Source: Nothophaeocryptopus gaeumannii (Eukaryota > Ascomycota > Dothideomycetes > Mycosphaerellales > Mycosphaerellaceae). From it: 64,000 bases of DNA. The stretch spans positions 682,001-746,000 of the forward strand of contig JASISA010000002.1 in the NCBI GenBank assembly GCA_031771865.1, given 5' to 3'. The notes under the pieces are model-generated. The model was not told the origin of the DNA, searched no databases, and saw only the letters and a list, made by a program, of their open reading frames with translations. The position numbers were made by a program, and so were the translations under genes. This document shows positions 1 through 11,208 of the stretch, piece by piece; position 1 is the first letter of the stretch, and every line of letters starts with the position of its first letter.

Positions 1-222
1 GCGGCAAGAGCAGCACGGTTGATAGTGTTGTGAAGACGTAAGGCGAACGCCGGCGAGAACAGTTCAGCCATGTGTTCTGTATGTCAGAGCTTGGCCACCT
101 AGTTGTAATGACTTACCTCTCCAGAAGTCCAGAGGTGCTTCCCCTTAGCGCCTTGAGACGGTTTAGTTCATATGTACAATATTGTGAGATCTCTCCCCTC
201 TGCCAGACTCCCGCAACCTTCG

Positions 223-981
223 CTATCTGTATGGTGCATCCGCTCTTGCCACCGCAGCCAACTCCGGCTCCCACTTATCACCATTCGAAAGCAGCTTCTC
301 CTTGTTGTATAGCAGCTCTTCTCTCGTCTCAGTCGCGTACTCTGCGTTCGGGCTCTCCACAATGGCATCCACGGGGCAAGACTCCTGGCAGTAGCCGCAG
401 TAGATGCACTTGGTCATATCAATGTCGTAGCGGGTCGTTCGTCGGCTACCGTCTTCACGCTCTTCGGCTTCGATTGTGATGGCTTGGGCTGGGCAGATGG
501 CTTCGCAGAGCTTGCAAGCGATGCAGCGCTCTTCGCCGGTCGGGTAGCGTCTCAAGGCGTGTTCGCCACGGAAGCGCGGCGAGATGGGCCCTTTCTCGAA
601 CGGGTAGTAGATTGTGTATCTAATCATTTCCAGTCAGTATACCGTCTTCAGGAAACATGTCGTGCGGCAATGGCTGATGTGGACTTACGGAGGTCGGAAG
701 AACTGCTCCAATAGCACGTACATTCCTCTCATCATCTCAGTGAGTAGGAAGTATTTGCCCGCCTGGTCCCATACGCTCTCCTTTTGCTCGTTCCATTTCC
801 GCGGCGGTGGTATCCTGAATCCATCTGGTGGCGGGCCCTCGGCCTTTCCTCCCAACCCTACTTGTCTCCGCGCGCCGGTCGAGAGGGCCGCGGTGGAGGT
901 GCGCCCGACGGTGGCGGCGTGGAGGAGGGAGTAGGTGGGCCGCGAGTGCGCCAGCGCCATGAAAGCCCGCGGAGTTGACAT
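223..981 (-). CDS. NADH:ubiquinone oxidoreductase 23-kDa Fe-S subunit, mitochondrial (NDUFS8/TYKY)
   Basis: Complex I peripheral-arm subunit that carries iron-sulfur clusters N6a and N6b and passes electrons toward ubiquinone in the mitochondrial inner membrane. Exons 981..689 and 619..223 join across a 69-bp GT-AG intron (GTAAGT donor, ATTAG acceptor) to give 229 residues, the usual length for this subunit. Residues 1 to about 35 are Arg/Ser/Thr-rich with no acidic residues, as in a mitochondrial presequence. Two 8Fe ferredoxin motifs are complete: Cys130, 133, 136, 140 (CIACKLCEAICP) and Cys169, 172, 175, 179 (CIYCGYCQESCP). The C-terminus ends in ADAPYR, typical of the family. The start is the first ATG before the targeting segment. 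Identity is secure. Confidence 0.96.
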
Positions 982-1935
982 TATGGGCTTTGTGGGTGAG
1001 GTGGTGATTGGAATCCGAAGATGTCTGATGGTTGTACATCAAAAGATGAAGCTGTCGAGTGGCGCGGGCCTATCAAGTGCGTTCAATTGATAATCGGGTG
1101 CATCCGGATGAACTCAAACTCTAAATTGGCGTCTGTCCGACGACGTGCAGACTACACGGAAAGCTCAATAGCATATGTCGATCACTCAAAAGGGCTCGAC
1201 GATATTCTTGGACATATTGTAAATCATCTCTGCCATTGATGAATAACGCAGCTCCTATCTGTCTCTTCGGAGCTTTGCCGACATGTCTTCACACGCTGAC
1301 CTCATGTTGTCATCGACAGTTTATGTCCATTCTCTGGCCAACAGTACACAGGGCAGGCTCATCCCGTCTGGAAGCTCCAGTCAGCATGATTGAAACGCTG
1401 CTGAATGGCTCTACCGATGAAGACAAAAGTGCATGTGGTGTGCCTGTACATTTCAGAGAGCCTGAGCCGTGCGACGAATGGTCAAAGGACCGGAATGGTT
1501 GTCAGCTTCATCGATGTGCGCATTCTGAGGCACTTCATCTCGTGTTCCGCCAGATGTGAAGCCTTTATCAAAAGACGTGACGCTGGCTGAGAAGAAACAC
1601 AGCTGGTGAGCGTCGTACCAGGTGAACTGCCCCTTCAGCGGACGGTGACAGAGCCTTGCTCGCCATCGAAGCGGCGTTGCACGCCCGATGATGTTGTTAA
1701 AGGGAAGTACATGTAGCAGATGTCAAGAACAGAAGACGCGGGCGAACTTGACGCGCGGGTAAAGTTCACGCGGCGCGTCGGCCTCGAGAGTGGGGCCTGG
1801 CCCGCATCTCGACCTCGATGGCAGTGTACAACTCAGGTATTACATCTCGTCCACAATCAACTTTACCTTCGACATCTTTGACCTCCTACCCGTAACTTAT
1901 CCCTAGGCTGCTGGTGATCCGCATATGCAGGCAAC
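982..1935. other. Divergent intergenic region between NDUFS8 and IST1
   Basis: About 950 bp separating two genes transcribed away from each other, so it should hold both promoters. Short open frames here have no recognisable domain and poor start contexts. I see no repeat, RNA gene or clear TATA box. Confidence 0.6.
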
Positions 1936-2823
1936 ATGGCGCCGGCGTCGTCGTTGGTGAACAAAATCAAAGTGCAACTCAAGTTGAGCATATCCCGACT
2001 GCGCATGGTCCAACAGAAAGATGCTGCCTTAGCAAAGCAGCAACGGCGAGAGATGGCCCAGCTGTTGGAAGTCGGCAAGATCGAGAGCGCAAAGATTCGA
2101 GTCGAAAACATCATACGATCCGACCTCAATAGCGAACTGCTAGAAATCCTCGAACTATACTGCGAGCTGCTCACGGCTCGAGCTGGCCTGTTGGAAGCGA
2201 AGGAGTGTGATCCGGGCTTGGAGGAAGCAGTCAAGAGCATAATTTACTCAGCACCGAAGATCGATGGAGTGAAAGAGCTGAGCATAGTACGGCAATTGTT
2301 AGCAGAGAAGTACGGCAAGGAGTTCACTTTACAGGCTGTAGAGAACACGGACGGCAAGGTACCGGGGAGAGTCCTGAAGAAGCTGAGAGTGGAGCCACCT
2401 TCGACAGAGCTGGTAGAAGCTTACCTTGCCGCGATTGCAGAGGCGTACAACGTGGACTATCCGCCAGGTACGAAAGCAAGGCGTGCCGCTGAGCAAGCAG
2501 GCGATGACGAAGATGGAGACGATGACGAGAACCCGTCTGGAGGCCAGAAGGTGGCACTCGAAGATCCTCTAGAGACTGGAGAGCTCAGCAAAGCGATTCC
2601 GCCGCGCAATATAGGCCCGAAGAGTCCTGTATCAGTTGCGCCGCCTTCGCCAAGCACAGATAATATACGCCCTAAAGTCAACCTGCCAGGGCCGCCAGAG
2701 CTGAAGCCGTCAAAGAAGATGGCTGATGCTTCGAAAGCGAGACAATTCAACGGAGACGGACCTGGCGGAAAGATTCCTGACGTTGACGAGCTTCAAAAGC
2801 GGTTTGCTCAGCTGAAGCGATGA
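1936..2823 (+). CDS. Ist1-family ESCRT-III regulator
   Basis: Single-exon 295-residue protein of the Ist1 family (Pfam Ist1), which binds Did2/CHMP1 and controls the AAA ATPase Vps4 during endosomal ESCRT-III disassembly. Residues about 10-175 form the family's basic helical core: an N-terminal helix with KIKVQLKLSISRLRMVQQKD, then RRE and the ARIRVE-like stretch KIRVENIIR, then the conserved LELYCELL segment. Residues 180-280 are Pro/Ser/Asp-rich and probably disordered. The last 13 residues, VDELQKRFAQLKR, fit the MIT-interacting motif 1 pattern (D/E)xxLxxRxxxLK, which in this family docks onto Vps4 and related MIT domains. The ATG at 1936 opens directly into the conserved core. Identity is secure; the role is inferred from the family. 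Confidence 0.93.
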   Translation: MAPASSLVNKIKVQLKLSISRLRMVQQKDAALAKQQRREMAQLLEVGKIESAKIRVENIIRSDLNSELLEILELYCELLTARAGLLEAKECDPGLEEAVKSIIYSAPKIDGVKELSIVRQLLAEKYGKEFTLQAVENTDGKVPGRVLKKLRVEPPSTELVEAYLAAIAEAYNVDYPPGTKARRAAEQAGDDEDGDDDENPSGGQKVALEDPLETGELSKAIPPRNIGPKSPVSVAPPSPSTDNIRPKVNLPGPPELKPSKKMADASKARQFNGDGPGGKIPDVDELQKRFAQLKR

Positions 2824-3163
2824 TGTTGAGCTTAGTCTGCGCGTACGTAGATATGTCTCAAGTCATACAACGACTTTCACGGTTACAATGAGTACCAGGC
2901 CTCGATGCAGAAATCACTGTCGACAGTCGGAAGAAGGCACTCCTTCAAAAGAAGATAGGACATCAGCGGTCTGCACGTGAACGCACAGGCCCAGTAGTTT
3001 GCTGTCGCAGCAGTGTCTCGCCGACACGTGCATATGTGAGCTTTGTTCGGGCTCACTTCACTCGCAGCGCAATATTTCCCCTGTGACAAGGGCATTCATT
3101 CACTTTCAGCATGCAGCTCAATTGTGGAAAGCTCACCTTGCCTTCGACCATCTTCTCCAGACA
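2824..3163. other. Intergenic region IST1 to next gene
   Basis: About 340 bp between two same-strand genes, expected to hold the IST1 3' end and the next promoter. The downstream reading frame stays open upstream of its chosen ATG at 3164 but only from a non-ATG codon, so I did not extend it. Nothing else stands out. Confidence 0.5.
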
Positions 3164-3964
3164 ATGAGTTCCGGACAAATCGCCAACGACAGATACATCG
3201 CCAACTCGCAAGATCCATCCACCATGCCTTTCGAAAGCTTCGAAGAGTACTCCGACAGTTACAGCTCCCTCGCAATCGGCTCCACTGAACCTCATCTATG
3301 GGATGTGACTGAGCCCACACCTCACGAACCATCGCCACTTCAAGCTGTTCAGCTGCTATACCACCTCTACCACCTCGTCGAAGTCCTCACTTCCGGACTC
3401 AACACCTACCTCTCACTCGAGGCGCTTTCATGCGACATTCCTGCTACGCACGTGGAAGCTTTCGAGACTACCCTCGGGAAGTCTTCTAAGACGCGACCAA
3501 GCAGTCCAACGGGTCTGCCGTCATCACCACTACAAGGTCAATTACGCTTCACAGCGGTTTCCATGATCGAGATGGCGGGTGTGATGGGCGCTGCGAGAAA
3601 CGCCTTGCTGCGTAAAGGGGACCATCTAGTTTATCTCAGACGATATGGACAGTCGTATGATAGTCTACTTCGAGCGGTGGAGGTTTTGCGCAAAGCTACG
3701 GACGGGGTGAGTACGAACAGCCTAAGCGAGGAGGAGTGGGCGGTTCTGGGTGACAAGAGGGACGATGCGATGGTGCTTTGGGTTGGTGATGAGAGGGTGG
3801 GACTGGCGGGTTGGAGTCGGCTGAGGGAGAAGGTGGGAGAGTGGAAGAACGCTGGTGGATTTAAAGTGTGGATGACTGGTGAGGAGGAGAAGGAGGCGGC
3901 GGCGATGAGTGAGGAGGAAAAGAGGGCAGAGGCGGCACAGGCACTGATGAACCTTGCGGGTTGA
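3164..3964 (+). CDS. Hypothetical protein, no recognised domain
   Basis: Single-exon frame of 266 residues from the first in-frame ATG (MSSGQIAND). I do not recognise the family. Residues 1-60 are Ser/Glu/Pro-rich. The middle has hydrophobic-helical character around LLYHLYHLVEVL and again around SMIEMAGVMGAARNALL, and the last 40 residues are Glu/Ala-rich and highly charged (EEEKEAAAMSEEEKRAEAA), likely a helix. There is no signal peptide, no convincing membrane span and no catalytic signature. Length, low stop density in this frame only, and coding-like third-position bias support a real gene. It lies head-to-tail after IST1 with about 340 bp spacing. Confidence 0.65.
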   Translation: MSSGQIANDRYIANSQDPSTMPFESFEEYSDSYSSLAIGSTEPHLWDVTEPTPHEPSPLQAVQLLYHLYHLVEVLTSGLNTYLSLEALSCDIPATHVEAFETTLGKSSKTRPSSPTGLPSSPLQGQLRFTAVSMIEMAGVMGAARNALLRKGDHLVYLRRYGQSYDSLLRAVEVLRKATDGVSTNSLSEEEWAVLGDKRDDAMVLWVGDERVGLAGWSRLREKVGEWKNAGGFKVWMTGEEEKEAAAMSEEEKRAEAAQALMNLAG

Positions 3965-4478
3965 GGGTGCGCATGGACGGTGAAGAGAGATGCGATTGGT
4001 GGAGAGAGATGCGAATGCTCTGCAACTACGCCAGCTACTCAGGCGAGGTACTTGACTTCCGTAGGATAAAATGCGCTCTGTAGGCAGAGAGCGCACACTG
4101 CCATTTTAGGTGACATGGGCTTAAAATCGAAATCTACCATCGTGGCACAGTTTTTTACGAGATATTTGTCTCACAGACTTGTCTCACATTCTCACTCACA
4201 TGTTTAGCTAGTCGCTTCTCGCCCACGCGCGGTTTTATTCGCTAAGACAGGTGAATATGGCGTCGCAACGCACGTGCCACCCTTCACTTCACTCGTACTA
4301 CGGCACGACGACTTCTTGTTTTTGTCTTTGTTTTCAAGAAACCTCTCCTACATCCGCCGCAGCTTCAACCTCGATCTCAGCTCCAATCGCTCCAAGCGCA
4401 CCGCCAATAGTCGGGTTCCTGAGATTTTTCTCGAGACCGTCTGGGCGTACAAACCACCACCATTGAGAAGAACTCGAA
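3965..4478. other. Intergenic region upstream of F-box gene
   Basis: About 510 bp. The last 150 bp before the F-box gene ATG are pyrimidine-rich (CTTCACTTCACTCG, TTCTTGTTTTTGTC), as expected of a fungal promoter and 5' leader. No other feature seen. Confidence 0.5.
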
Positions 4479-5873
4479 ATGACGGCAGCGTCACCTCCAC
4501 TCGAGAACCTTCGCGAGCCTATTCAAGCGCTCCACCAGCACCAGCCTTCCTCGAGTGGTCCCTTAGCAATGGCCGCACCTGCTACTCACCTACCAGCGGT
4601 GTCCAACATCCAAGGGCAGCCGTCATCCTCGAAGATACTCTTAGTCCCCACAGAGATCTTCGACGACATCTGCGAGCGACTACAGATTGAGGCACTTGAG
4701 AACCTTCGGCGCACATCTAAAGAGGTCCATGCCAAAGTCGAGTCTATTTTCGTTAAGAGAGTGTTCTCCCATATCGAGATCAAGCTGGACAAGAAGAGTC
4801 TGAAATATCTGCTGAAGATCTCTGAGTCCAAGAAGTACTCCGACAAGGTGCAGGCTATCTCCATCCGTCCTCGATACTACGGGCATGGCGGCGTCACAGC
4901 AGAGGAGGTTGATGCTCAAACTGCGTTCATTCAGCGGAGCCAGGATGTGCATCTCCTAGCACAGGCACTCGTTAAATTCAAAAACGTCGAGCGGGTCGAG
5001 ATTGAGACGTTAAAGGAGCCATCGGCATACGACCACTATGGCTCCATGGTGGGCCTGAGAACCTTCGTCCAGAACCAGGATCACGGTTCGGTGAACGCCA
5101 TCTCACACGCATTCAACGTCGCCCTCCGCGCTGTGGCCGGCACCTCTTCCAAGATCAAGGTCTTCCGAGCAGGTCGACCACCCACTGGCGAACTCCGCCA
5201 TTCCGTCAACCACCAAGTCCTCACTCTGCCAAACAACTTCATCGTGCACAGCAAGTGGCTCTCGCGCAACGCCTTTGAGAACCTGAAGGAGCTCCACCTC
5301 GTCCTCGAAGTCGCGTCCAACACCAACGGCGTTCCCTGCGAGCAACTCCTCGCCAACTTCCTCCAAGCTACACCGAGTCTCACGCTGCTCCACCTCTCTT
5401 TCTGGAAGATGAACACCGACTGGCTCTGCGACGTCCTCCCAAACGTCCACCTCCCTCACCTGGAGACCCTCCATTTCGAAGCAGCTCGCAAAATCGAAGC
5501 CTCCCAACTCAAAGACTTCATCGCCCGCCACTCCTCCACGCTCCGCACGCTGGAGCTCGTCAATATTGTCTTCAACAATGACGACCTCGTCGCCGCTTTC
5601 CCGCCTATCCTCACCGACACGAATCTGAGGTTACGCCAACTTCGACTTCAGCAGATTTGTAGTCAGCGTATGGGATTGCTTTTGTTTGGGACTGGATTGG
5701 AGTTGATCTGTGAGGAGTGTAACAAGGATGCCATTGAGACTTGGAAGTTTGAGAAGGGGCCAGGGTGTGAGCATGCGAGCGTTATGGCGAAGGGGGGAGA
5801 GGTGCAGGTTCTGCAAGAGATGAAGCGATTGAAGGGGTGTTGTTTGCTGCCGTGGCCAATTTTCCGCTGGTAG
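4479..5873 (+). CDS. F-box domain protein
   Basis: Single-exon protein of 464 residues. Residues about 54-95 match a fungal F-box: LLVPTEIFDDICERLQIEAL followed by the NLRRTSKEVHAKVE helix, the segment that binds Skp1 in SCF ubiquitin ligases. The remainder (about 100-440) has repeated Leu-rich helix/strand stretches such as HLPHLETLHFEAARKIEASQ and TLRTLELVNIVFNNDDL, resembling degenerate leucine-rich repeats that could bind a substrate. Residues 1-50 are Ser/Pro/Gln-rich and probably disordered. F-box families are expanded and fast-evolving in filamentous ascomycetes, so no specific substrate can be inferred. The ATG is the first in frame after a pyrimidine-rich leader. Confidence 0.82.
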   Translation: MTAASPPLENLREPIQALHQHQPSSSGPLAMAAPATHLPAVSNIQGQPSSSKILLVPTEIFDDICERLQIEALENLRRTSKEVHAKVESIFVKRVFSHIEIKLDKKSLKYLLKISESKKYSDKVQAISIRPRYYGHGGVTAEEVDAQTAFIQRSQDVHLLAQALVKFKNVERVEIETLKEPSAYDHYGSMVGLRTFVQNQDHGSVNAISHAFNVALRAVAGTSSKIKVFRAGRPPTGELRHSVNHQVLTLPNNFIVHSKWLSRNAFENLKELHLVLEVASNTNGVPCEQLLANFLQATPSLTLLHLSFWKMNTDWLCDVLPNVHLPHLETLHFEAARKIEASQLKDFIARHSSTLRTLELVNIVFNNDDLVAAFPPILTDTNLRLRQLRLQQICSQRMGLLLFGTGLELICEECNKDAIETWKFEKGPGCEHASVMAKGGEVQVLQEMKRLKGCCLLPWPIFRW

Positions 5874-6614
5874 TTGAGATATAAATATGGAGAGACTCTG
5901 CTGAAGCAAGGTCGTCTACGCAGTGGGGTGGAAGGGGGCGCTGATTTTGCGTTGGTTCCGAGCAGGTTCAGTCGCGAAGACGAGAAGTCGATTGCAGAAG
6001 TTTGCATATCCTCGTGGGCAAGAGCAGATGGATGAGGGCGCCGAGAGAGCCCTGAATTGGATACTGCTTGCATTGAATGATTTTATCGAAGCTGGACATA
6101 TGACCGCCTCAAAAGTTTATCGCGTAGATAGCCTGAAACTTTACTTTCCTTGCATCCCCTTTCCTTATTTCTCATGTATCTTCATTTTCGGTGATGTGTC
6201 ACCCGCTTTTCGTTTGCGACTTCTGCTTTCATGTCGCCGTGTCCTCATGTGTTCGTTCTACTACAACTTCAACTTTCTTCCAACCGCTTCACCTAAACTC
6301 CAGTCACTCTCGCACCCCCGTTCTACTGCCGATGTCGAGTGCGAAGTACCTCCTCACGATCGTGGAAGAAGTACCGACCGGACGCGTAATCGTGGGATCG
6401 CACATGGCCTAGGAGCCACCAAGCTGCAGGTGGCGGATGCATTAACGCGAAGATCACAGCTGCAGTCGGCGAGATCTACCGGCAGCACTGGAGCTGGACG
6501 CTATATCCCCGATCCACATTACCTGAGAATCCTTCCCCCGTGTTGCGCGCATGGCCATGAAGACATCTAAGCTGAAAATCTCTGAACGAATGTGGTCCCC
6601 CGCTCGCCAGCCGA
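5874..6614. other. Intergenic region between convergent genes
   Basis: About 740 bp between the F-box gene (+) and the metallophosphoesterase gene (-), which converge. Open frames at 5923-6570 and 6191-6412 run through it without any recognisable domain; I judge them non-coding. No repeat or RNA gene seen. Confidence 0.5.
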
Positions 6615-7685
6615 TCATAGCGACAAGCTTGCAAGCTGCTGTTTGCTCTCTGCCACACCAAGTCTAAGGAACGCGGTCGGTGGCTCCTGTCCCTTCTCTG
6701 GTGTCTCTGGGCCCGGAAGAACTTCTCTCATAAGAGTATTAACATCATGGCCAGCATCTTTGGCATCTTGCCATTGCCGAGGATATCCGAGGCTGACTTC
6801 TTCAAACCGGACGCCGTCAATCCAGTCTGTTCGTCGCACATGGAGATGGCCAGTCACGACGACCTTGCAATTGAACCTCGTGTGCCAGTCGTGTGTCTCC
6901 TTGGTCCCACACCAGAGGCTGAATCGCGGCACCCGAGGGATAAAGACTGTATCTTCTCGCAAGGGCCAGTGATTGATAAGTACCAAAGGGAGTCCGCGAT
7001 CGGCCGCTTTTTCGAGCTTCGTCTCTGTTTCACTGACCAGTCTCGTACACCAGGCATCTCGCGATTGATATGGATCCGGATGCAGAAGTTTCTCGTCAGT
7101 TGCCTGGATGCCTTCCTCCATTGCCCATTCCAAAGCTTTCTCTCTTGGCACGTCGTCGGGACGGAAGCTGTAATCATACAAGGTGAAGATGGGACATATC
7201 AGTGCCTGCTCGGTAGTCCCATCTTCTTTCTCGTAAGTCCAAGTCATATATTCGTCTTCCGGAGTTCGAACGCCATAATGTCGAGCCACCTTGATGCAGG
7301 CCCGGTACTTCGCCTCCCCTCGCAGCTTCTTTTCCTCCTCTCTCAACGAAGGCGCGCTTCCCGTGTACAGCTCGTGGTTGCCAGGCACCCAGAATACACT
7401 CTTAAACCTGCGAGTTGCTTTCCGAAAAGCCACCTGCATATGTTCCAGTGACTCGCCCACTGACATCATCAGCCCTCAACATTCGGTTTTGGACCCGCGA
7501 AACTCACCATCTCCAGCCAGTATGAGCCCATCTTCCATTCGCGGCTTCAACTTGTTCCATTCTTCCCTGTTGCTTTTGAAGGAGAGATGGATGTCCGCGA
7601 TTGCCCAGAGCTTCCCATTGCCCTCCGGAGGTGTGCCTCCCATCTCACCCGGGGACACTGTCTTCGACAGCCTGAGCGGAATCAC
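6615..7685 (-). CDS. Calcineurin-like metallophosphoesterase
   Basis: Predicted metal-dependent phosphohydrolase. Exons 7685..7508 and 7459..6615 join across a 48-bp intron (GTGAGT donor) to give 340 residues, and the splice restores a key motif: GD-V at residues 58-60. Metal ligands are all present: D31-x-H33 (IADIHLSF), D59 (ILAGDVGE), GNHE at 86-89 (VPGNHELY), a later His in VLINHWPL, and GHLH at 263-266. No signal peptide or membrane span is seen, so it is probably cytosolic. The segment VRFEEVSLGYPRQW after GHLH is, from memory, reminiscent of actinobacterial phosphoesterases, so a bacterial relationship is possible. Substrate unknown. Confidence 0.87.
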
Positions 7686-8938
7686 AGCAAAAGATTCGAA
7701 AGGTTCTCATGGACAACAGAGGCTGATTGCTACACTACCATTTTGCGATTTGGCCGTCCGGGTTCCCCTTCGTGAAGTCCGAACGTCAAGCTCGCTCTCC
7801 GCTGAGAAAAGTCAAGCTGTGGCCAGGCGGTGCGGTCACGTTTTTGCGGCTGGTCCGCTTGGGCGCCACCAAGCTCTGGACTAAATCGAGAGCTTGGCAG
7901 GACTGCTCTCTAATAATAAGGGCTTTGCTGAGCCTCAGGATTTCAGCGGTCGGAGAGATGCTACATTCTACTGCAACTGTTCACATCTACACAGCGGACG
8001 AGCATGACATGAAGTGCAACTCGCCGCCCGGAACTCACAGCTTCGAAACGACCAGCCCACGTGATCGAAGCGACAGCAGCACCACACTGCCTGCCCCTGG
8101 CAGTCGGAGGTCGCAACGGTTCGGGGGCTTAGCAGCGCCACAAGTGTCTCTCTTGCGCTGCCTGCGGCGGCCATCGAATCCGTCAAGAGTACTGTATCGA
8201 GTGTAACAAGCGCGTCCTGTCTGTAGCGAAGACACAAAGGCAGCAAGGCCATCTCTTGTTCAAGAGCAGTTTGCTCCACGATTACACCACAGCAACGTGG
8301 TGATGAGAAGAGCCCAAAGTCCTGTACTCAGCTGCCAGCCCAAGGACGTCGATGCTACGCAAGCCAGCAGATTCCAGACTCGCGAGGTGTAACGATTCTA
8401 AGAAAAGCATGGAACGCGCATTAAGGTGTGTTCAACGAACGCAATTGGCGAGACGGTGAACTAGCGCTGGCGTGGCACCCACCAACCGGCGACCCTCCAC
8501 TACCGCTCCAAGCCTCACCCAAAACACTGTCTCGTATTTTCTCTTCGTCAGCGTTGTATTCTATCTACATACTAGCATCCGTCGTCGTTCGTATCATCTA
8601 TTCCTCGTGCGCTGCTCTTTGGAGACTTTATTCGTCCATCTCACCCTCGTTGTACAGCTTATATGCACATTCTGATCGCTCTCTGAGACAAGCTGTGGAT
8701 CCTCGAACAGGGGTACCTCCTTTCGCCGAGAGCACGAAACACCGGCCCACCTTCTGGAACACCTTGGGCACAGGTACCTCTTCAAGGTCGAGAGAGTCTT
8801 GGACGACCTCTGCCTGCGTATCGGCGTACTACTACGCAAACACGTCTGCACCCGTAACGTATCAAGCGGCTTTTATACCGACTCGAAGCGGAACTAAACG
8901 ACGCCTCACCAAGGCGAAAGCCTTCGCACGCACGCGAC
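7686..8938. other. Divergent promoter region (metallophosphoesterase / Flc)
   Basis: About 1.25 kb between divergently transcribed genes. The right 450 bp are CT-rich with several short upstream open frames (for example from 8428), consistent with a long 5' leader for the membrane-protein gene. No domain-bearing open frame or repeat is visible. Confidence 0.5.
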
Positions 8939-11208
8939 ATGCGGTCCTTCAACCGATTACTGCCTCTTTCTCTGCTCAGTGCGCTGCCGGCAGCGTTGGC
9001 AGGAGATGTTCTCAGCACAGAGGGTTACTCGCTCTGTTTTAATGATCCATCGATCAAGGTCCAAGCCCTTGATGTCTCATACAACAAGAATACTCGGAAG
9101 CTCACCTTCGATGTTGCGGGAAGCTCAGAGAACGTGCAAAAGGTTGAGCTAAACCTAGTTGTGAGCGCATATGGGAAGCAAATATATACCAAATCTTTCA
9201 ATCCTTGCGATGAAGATAGCTCCGTCTCCCAGATGTGTCCAGGTAAGAAGCATAGGATCTTGTGGGTTGGTGTTGGTGTTCAAGGCTAACGTGGTTGGTA
9301 GTACCGGCCGGCAACTTCTCATCAAAAGGCGAACAGACGATACCCGAGAATTACGCCTCACAGATCCCTGCGATCGCTTTTTCGATACCCGACCTGGATG
9401 GCATGGTGAAATTGGAAGTCAAGAGTGCGGAAGGGGGAGAAGATTTGGCATGCATTCAGTCAACTATTACAAACGGACATACTGCCAACATTCCGGCGAT
9501 CGGATATGCTGCCGCAGGCGTGGCAGCCGCGGCTCTGGCGCTGTCCGCCGTCGCGGCGCTGGGAGCTGGTGGAGCACCAGGTGCGACAACACCCTCCCCT
9601 ACCTTTGGAGAGGTCATCGGTTGGTTCCAGGGTATGGCGACGAATGGTATGTTATCGGTGCAATATCCGAAGGTCTACCAGAGCTTCACCACCAACTTTG
9701 CATTTTCCACTGGATTGGTGCCTTGGGGCCAGATGCAGACAGCCATCGACAACTTCCGCGCCCGGACTGGAGGAAACCTCACAGACAATAATTACGACTA
9801 TCTCAAGAACAACGCGACTCTTGTCTACGATGATGGATCAGGAGGCAACTCTACGTTGAGCAGGCGAGCCTTGGATACAGTGCTCCTGTTGGCACGCGAT
9901 GGAGTCTCGACGAACATCAATGGAACATCTGTAGACACCGGCGGTGGCAGCTCGAGCAACGCTTCATCTTCTTCAACCGACAGCAAAGACCAACACTTCG
10001 TCAGCGGCATTGAGGCATACGTTGAACAGCTTTCGATTCCTTCCGCCAACACATTCATGACCGTCCTCCTCGTATGGGCGATCGTGGTCGCGGCCATTGT
10101 TGTTCTCATTCTCTTGGTCAAGGCCATTCTGGAGGCCTGGGCTATGTCCGGCAAGCTATCTCCATGGTTTGAATCATGGCGCAAGCGATACTGGTGGCGC
10201 ATGGCCAAGGCCATCACTAACTTGGTTCTCCTCCTCTATGGTATCTGGACCCTCTACTGTATCTACCAATTCACGGACGGCGACTCCTGGGCAGCAAAGA
10301 CCCTCGCCGGCATCACCCTGGCGCTCTTCACAGCGCTTCTGGCTGGCTTCACATGGCGCATCTATTCCAAGGCACATCAGTACAAGAAAGCAGACGGAGA
10401 CGTTTCCAGGCTGTACGAGGACAAGAATGTTTGGGTAAAATACTCCCTCTTCTACGACAACTATAAGAAAAGCTACTGGTGGATCTTCCTCCCAACCATC
10501 GTCTACATGTTCGCCCGCGGCTGCGTCATCGCCGGCGCAAACGGCCACGGTCTCGTCCAGGCAGCCGGCCAACTCATCGTGGAAGCACTCATGCTAGTCC
10601 TCCTTCTCTGGTCCCGACCCTATCAACGCCGCAGTGGAAAATGGATCAACATCGGCATCCAAACCGTCCGCGTCCTCTCCGTCGTCTGCGTCCTCGTCTT
10701 CGTCGAAGAACTGGGCATTTCTCAAACCACCAAAACCGTTACTGGTGTGGTGTTGATTGTGGTCCAATCCGTCATGACTGGTATCCTGGCCATCCTGATC
10801 GCCATCAACGCAATCATCACCTGCGTGAAAGAAAACCCTCACCGCAAAAAACGAAAAGAACAAGAGAAACTCTCCCGCGACCTCGACAACCTCACTCCTC
10901 TCGACGCCCGCAACAGCCTTTTGATGTCCGATGTCAAACAACCTTTCCACGGCGATACATCCTACAAGGCTGCCCCCATCGTCGCGGCTTCTCCTTTCGC
11001 GGATAAGAGAGGTCGATACAATCCCGTTGAGCAGAGAGCGGAATCTCCTTCTGCTTCTTCGCGGTTTAGGGATGATGATCATCTGGTTTCTGGGGCTGCG
11101 GGCATGGGACAGGCGCAGTACCGTAATCACAGTCGCGGGTCGAGTATTTCGAGGGAAGAGCATCGAGAACCTAGACTACCGAATTTGGATTTTGGAGGAG
11201 CATTGTAA
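8939..11208 (+). CDS. Flc/Pkd2-type TRP-like membrane protein with ML-like domain
   Basis: Exons 8939..9242 and 9302..11208 (59-bp intron, GTAAGA donor) encode 736 residues. Residues 1-21 are a signal peptide (LLPLSLLSALPAALA). Residues about 22-165 form the Cys-containing ML-like lipid-binding domain that begins GDVLSTEGYSLCFND. A hydrophobic Ala-rich span lies near 168-190. From about 345 to 625 there are many membrane spans, starting FMTVLLVWAIVVAAIVVLI, typical of the fungal TRP-like domain. The tail (about 640-736) is polar and Ser/Arg-rich. Yeast Flc1-3 and fission yeast Pkd2 are the named relatives, implicated in ER flavin transport, calcium homeostasis and cell-wall integrity. Family assignment is firm; substrate is not shown by the sequence. 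Confidence 0.92.

Noticed and set aside
1021..1590. Open frames of 60-107 residues upstream of IST1
   Set aside because: No domains, mutually overlapping, and they sit in an expected shared promoter.
5923..6570. 215-residue plus-strand frame
   Set aside because: Starts at a non-conserved codon, contains no domain, composition unlike the neighbouring genes, and lies in a convergent intergenic region.
8428..9042. 204-residue frame upstream of the Flc gene
   Set aside because: Overlaps the signal peptide region of the real gene in another frame and has no domain; treated as leader sequence.
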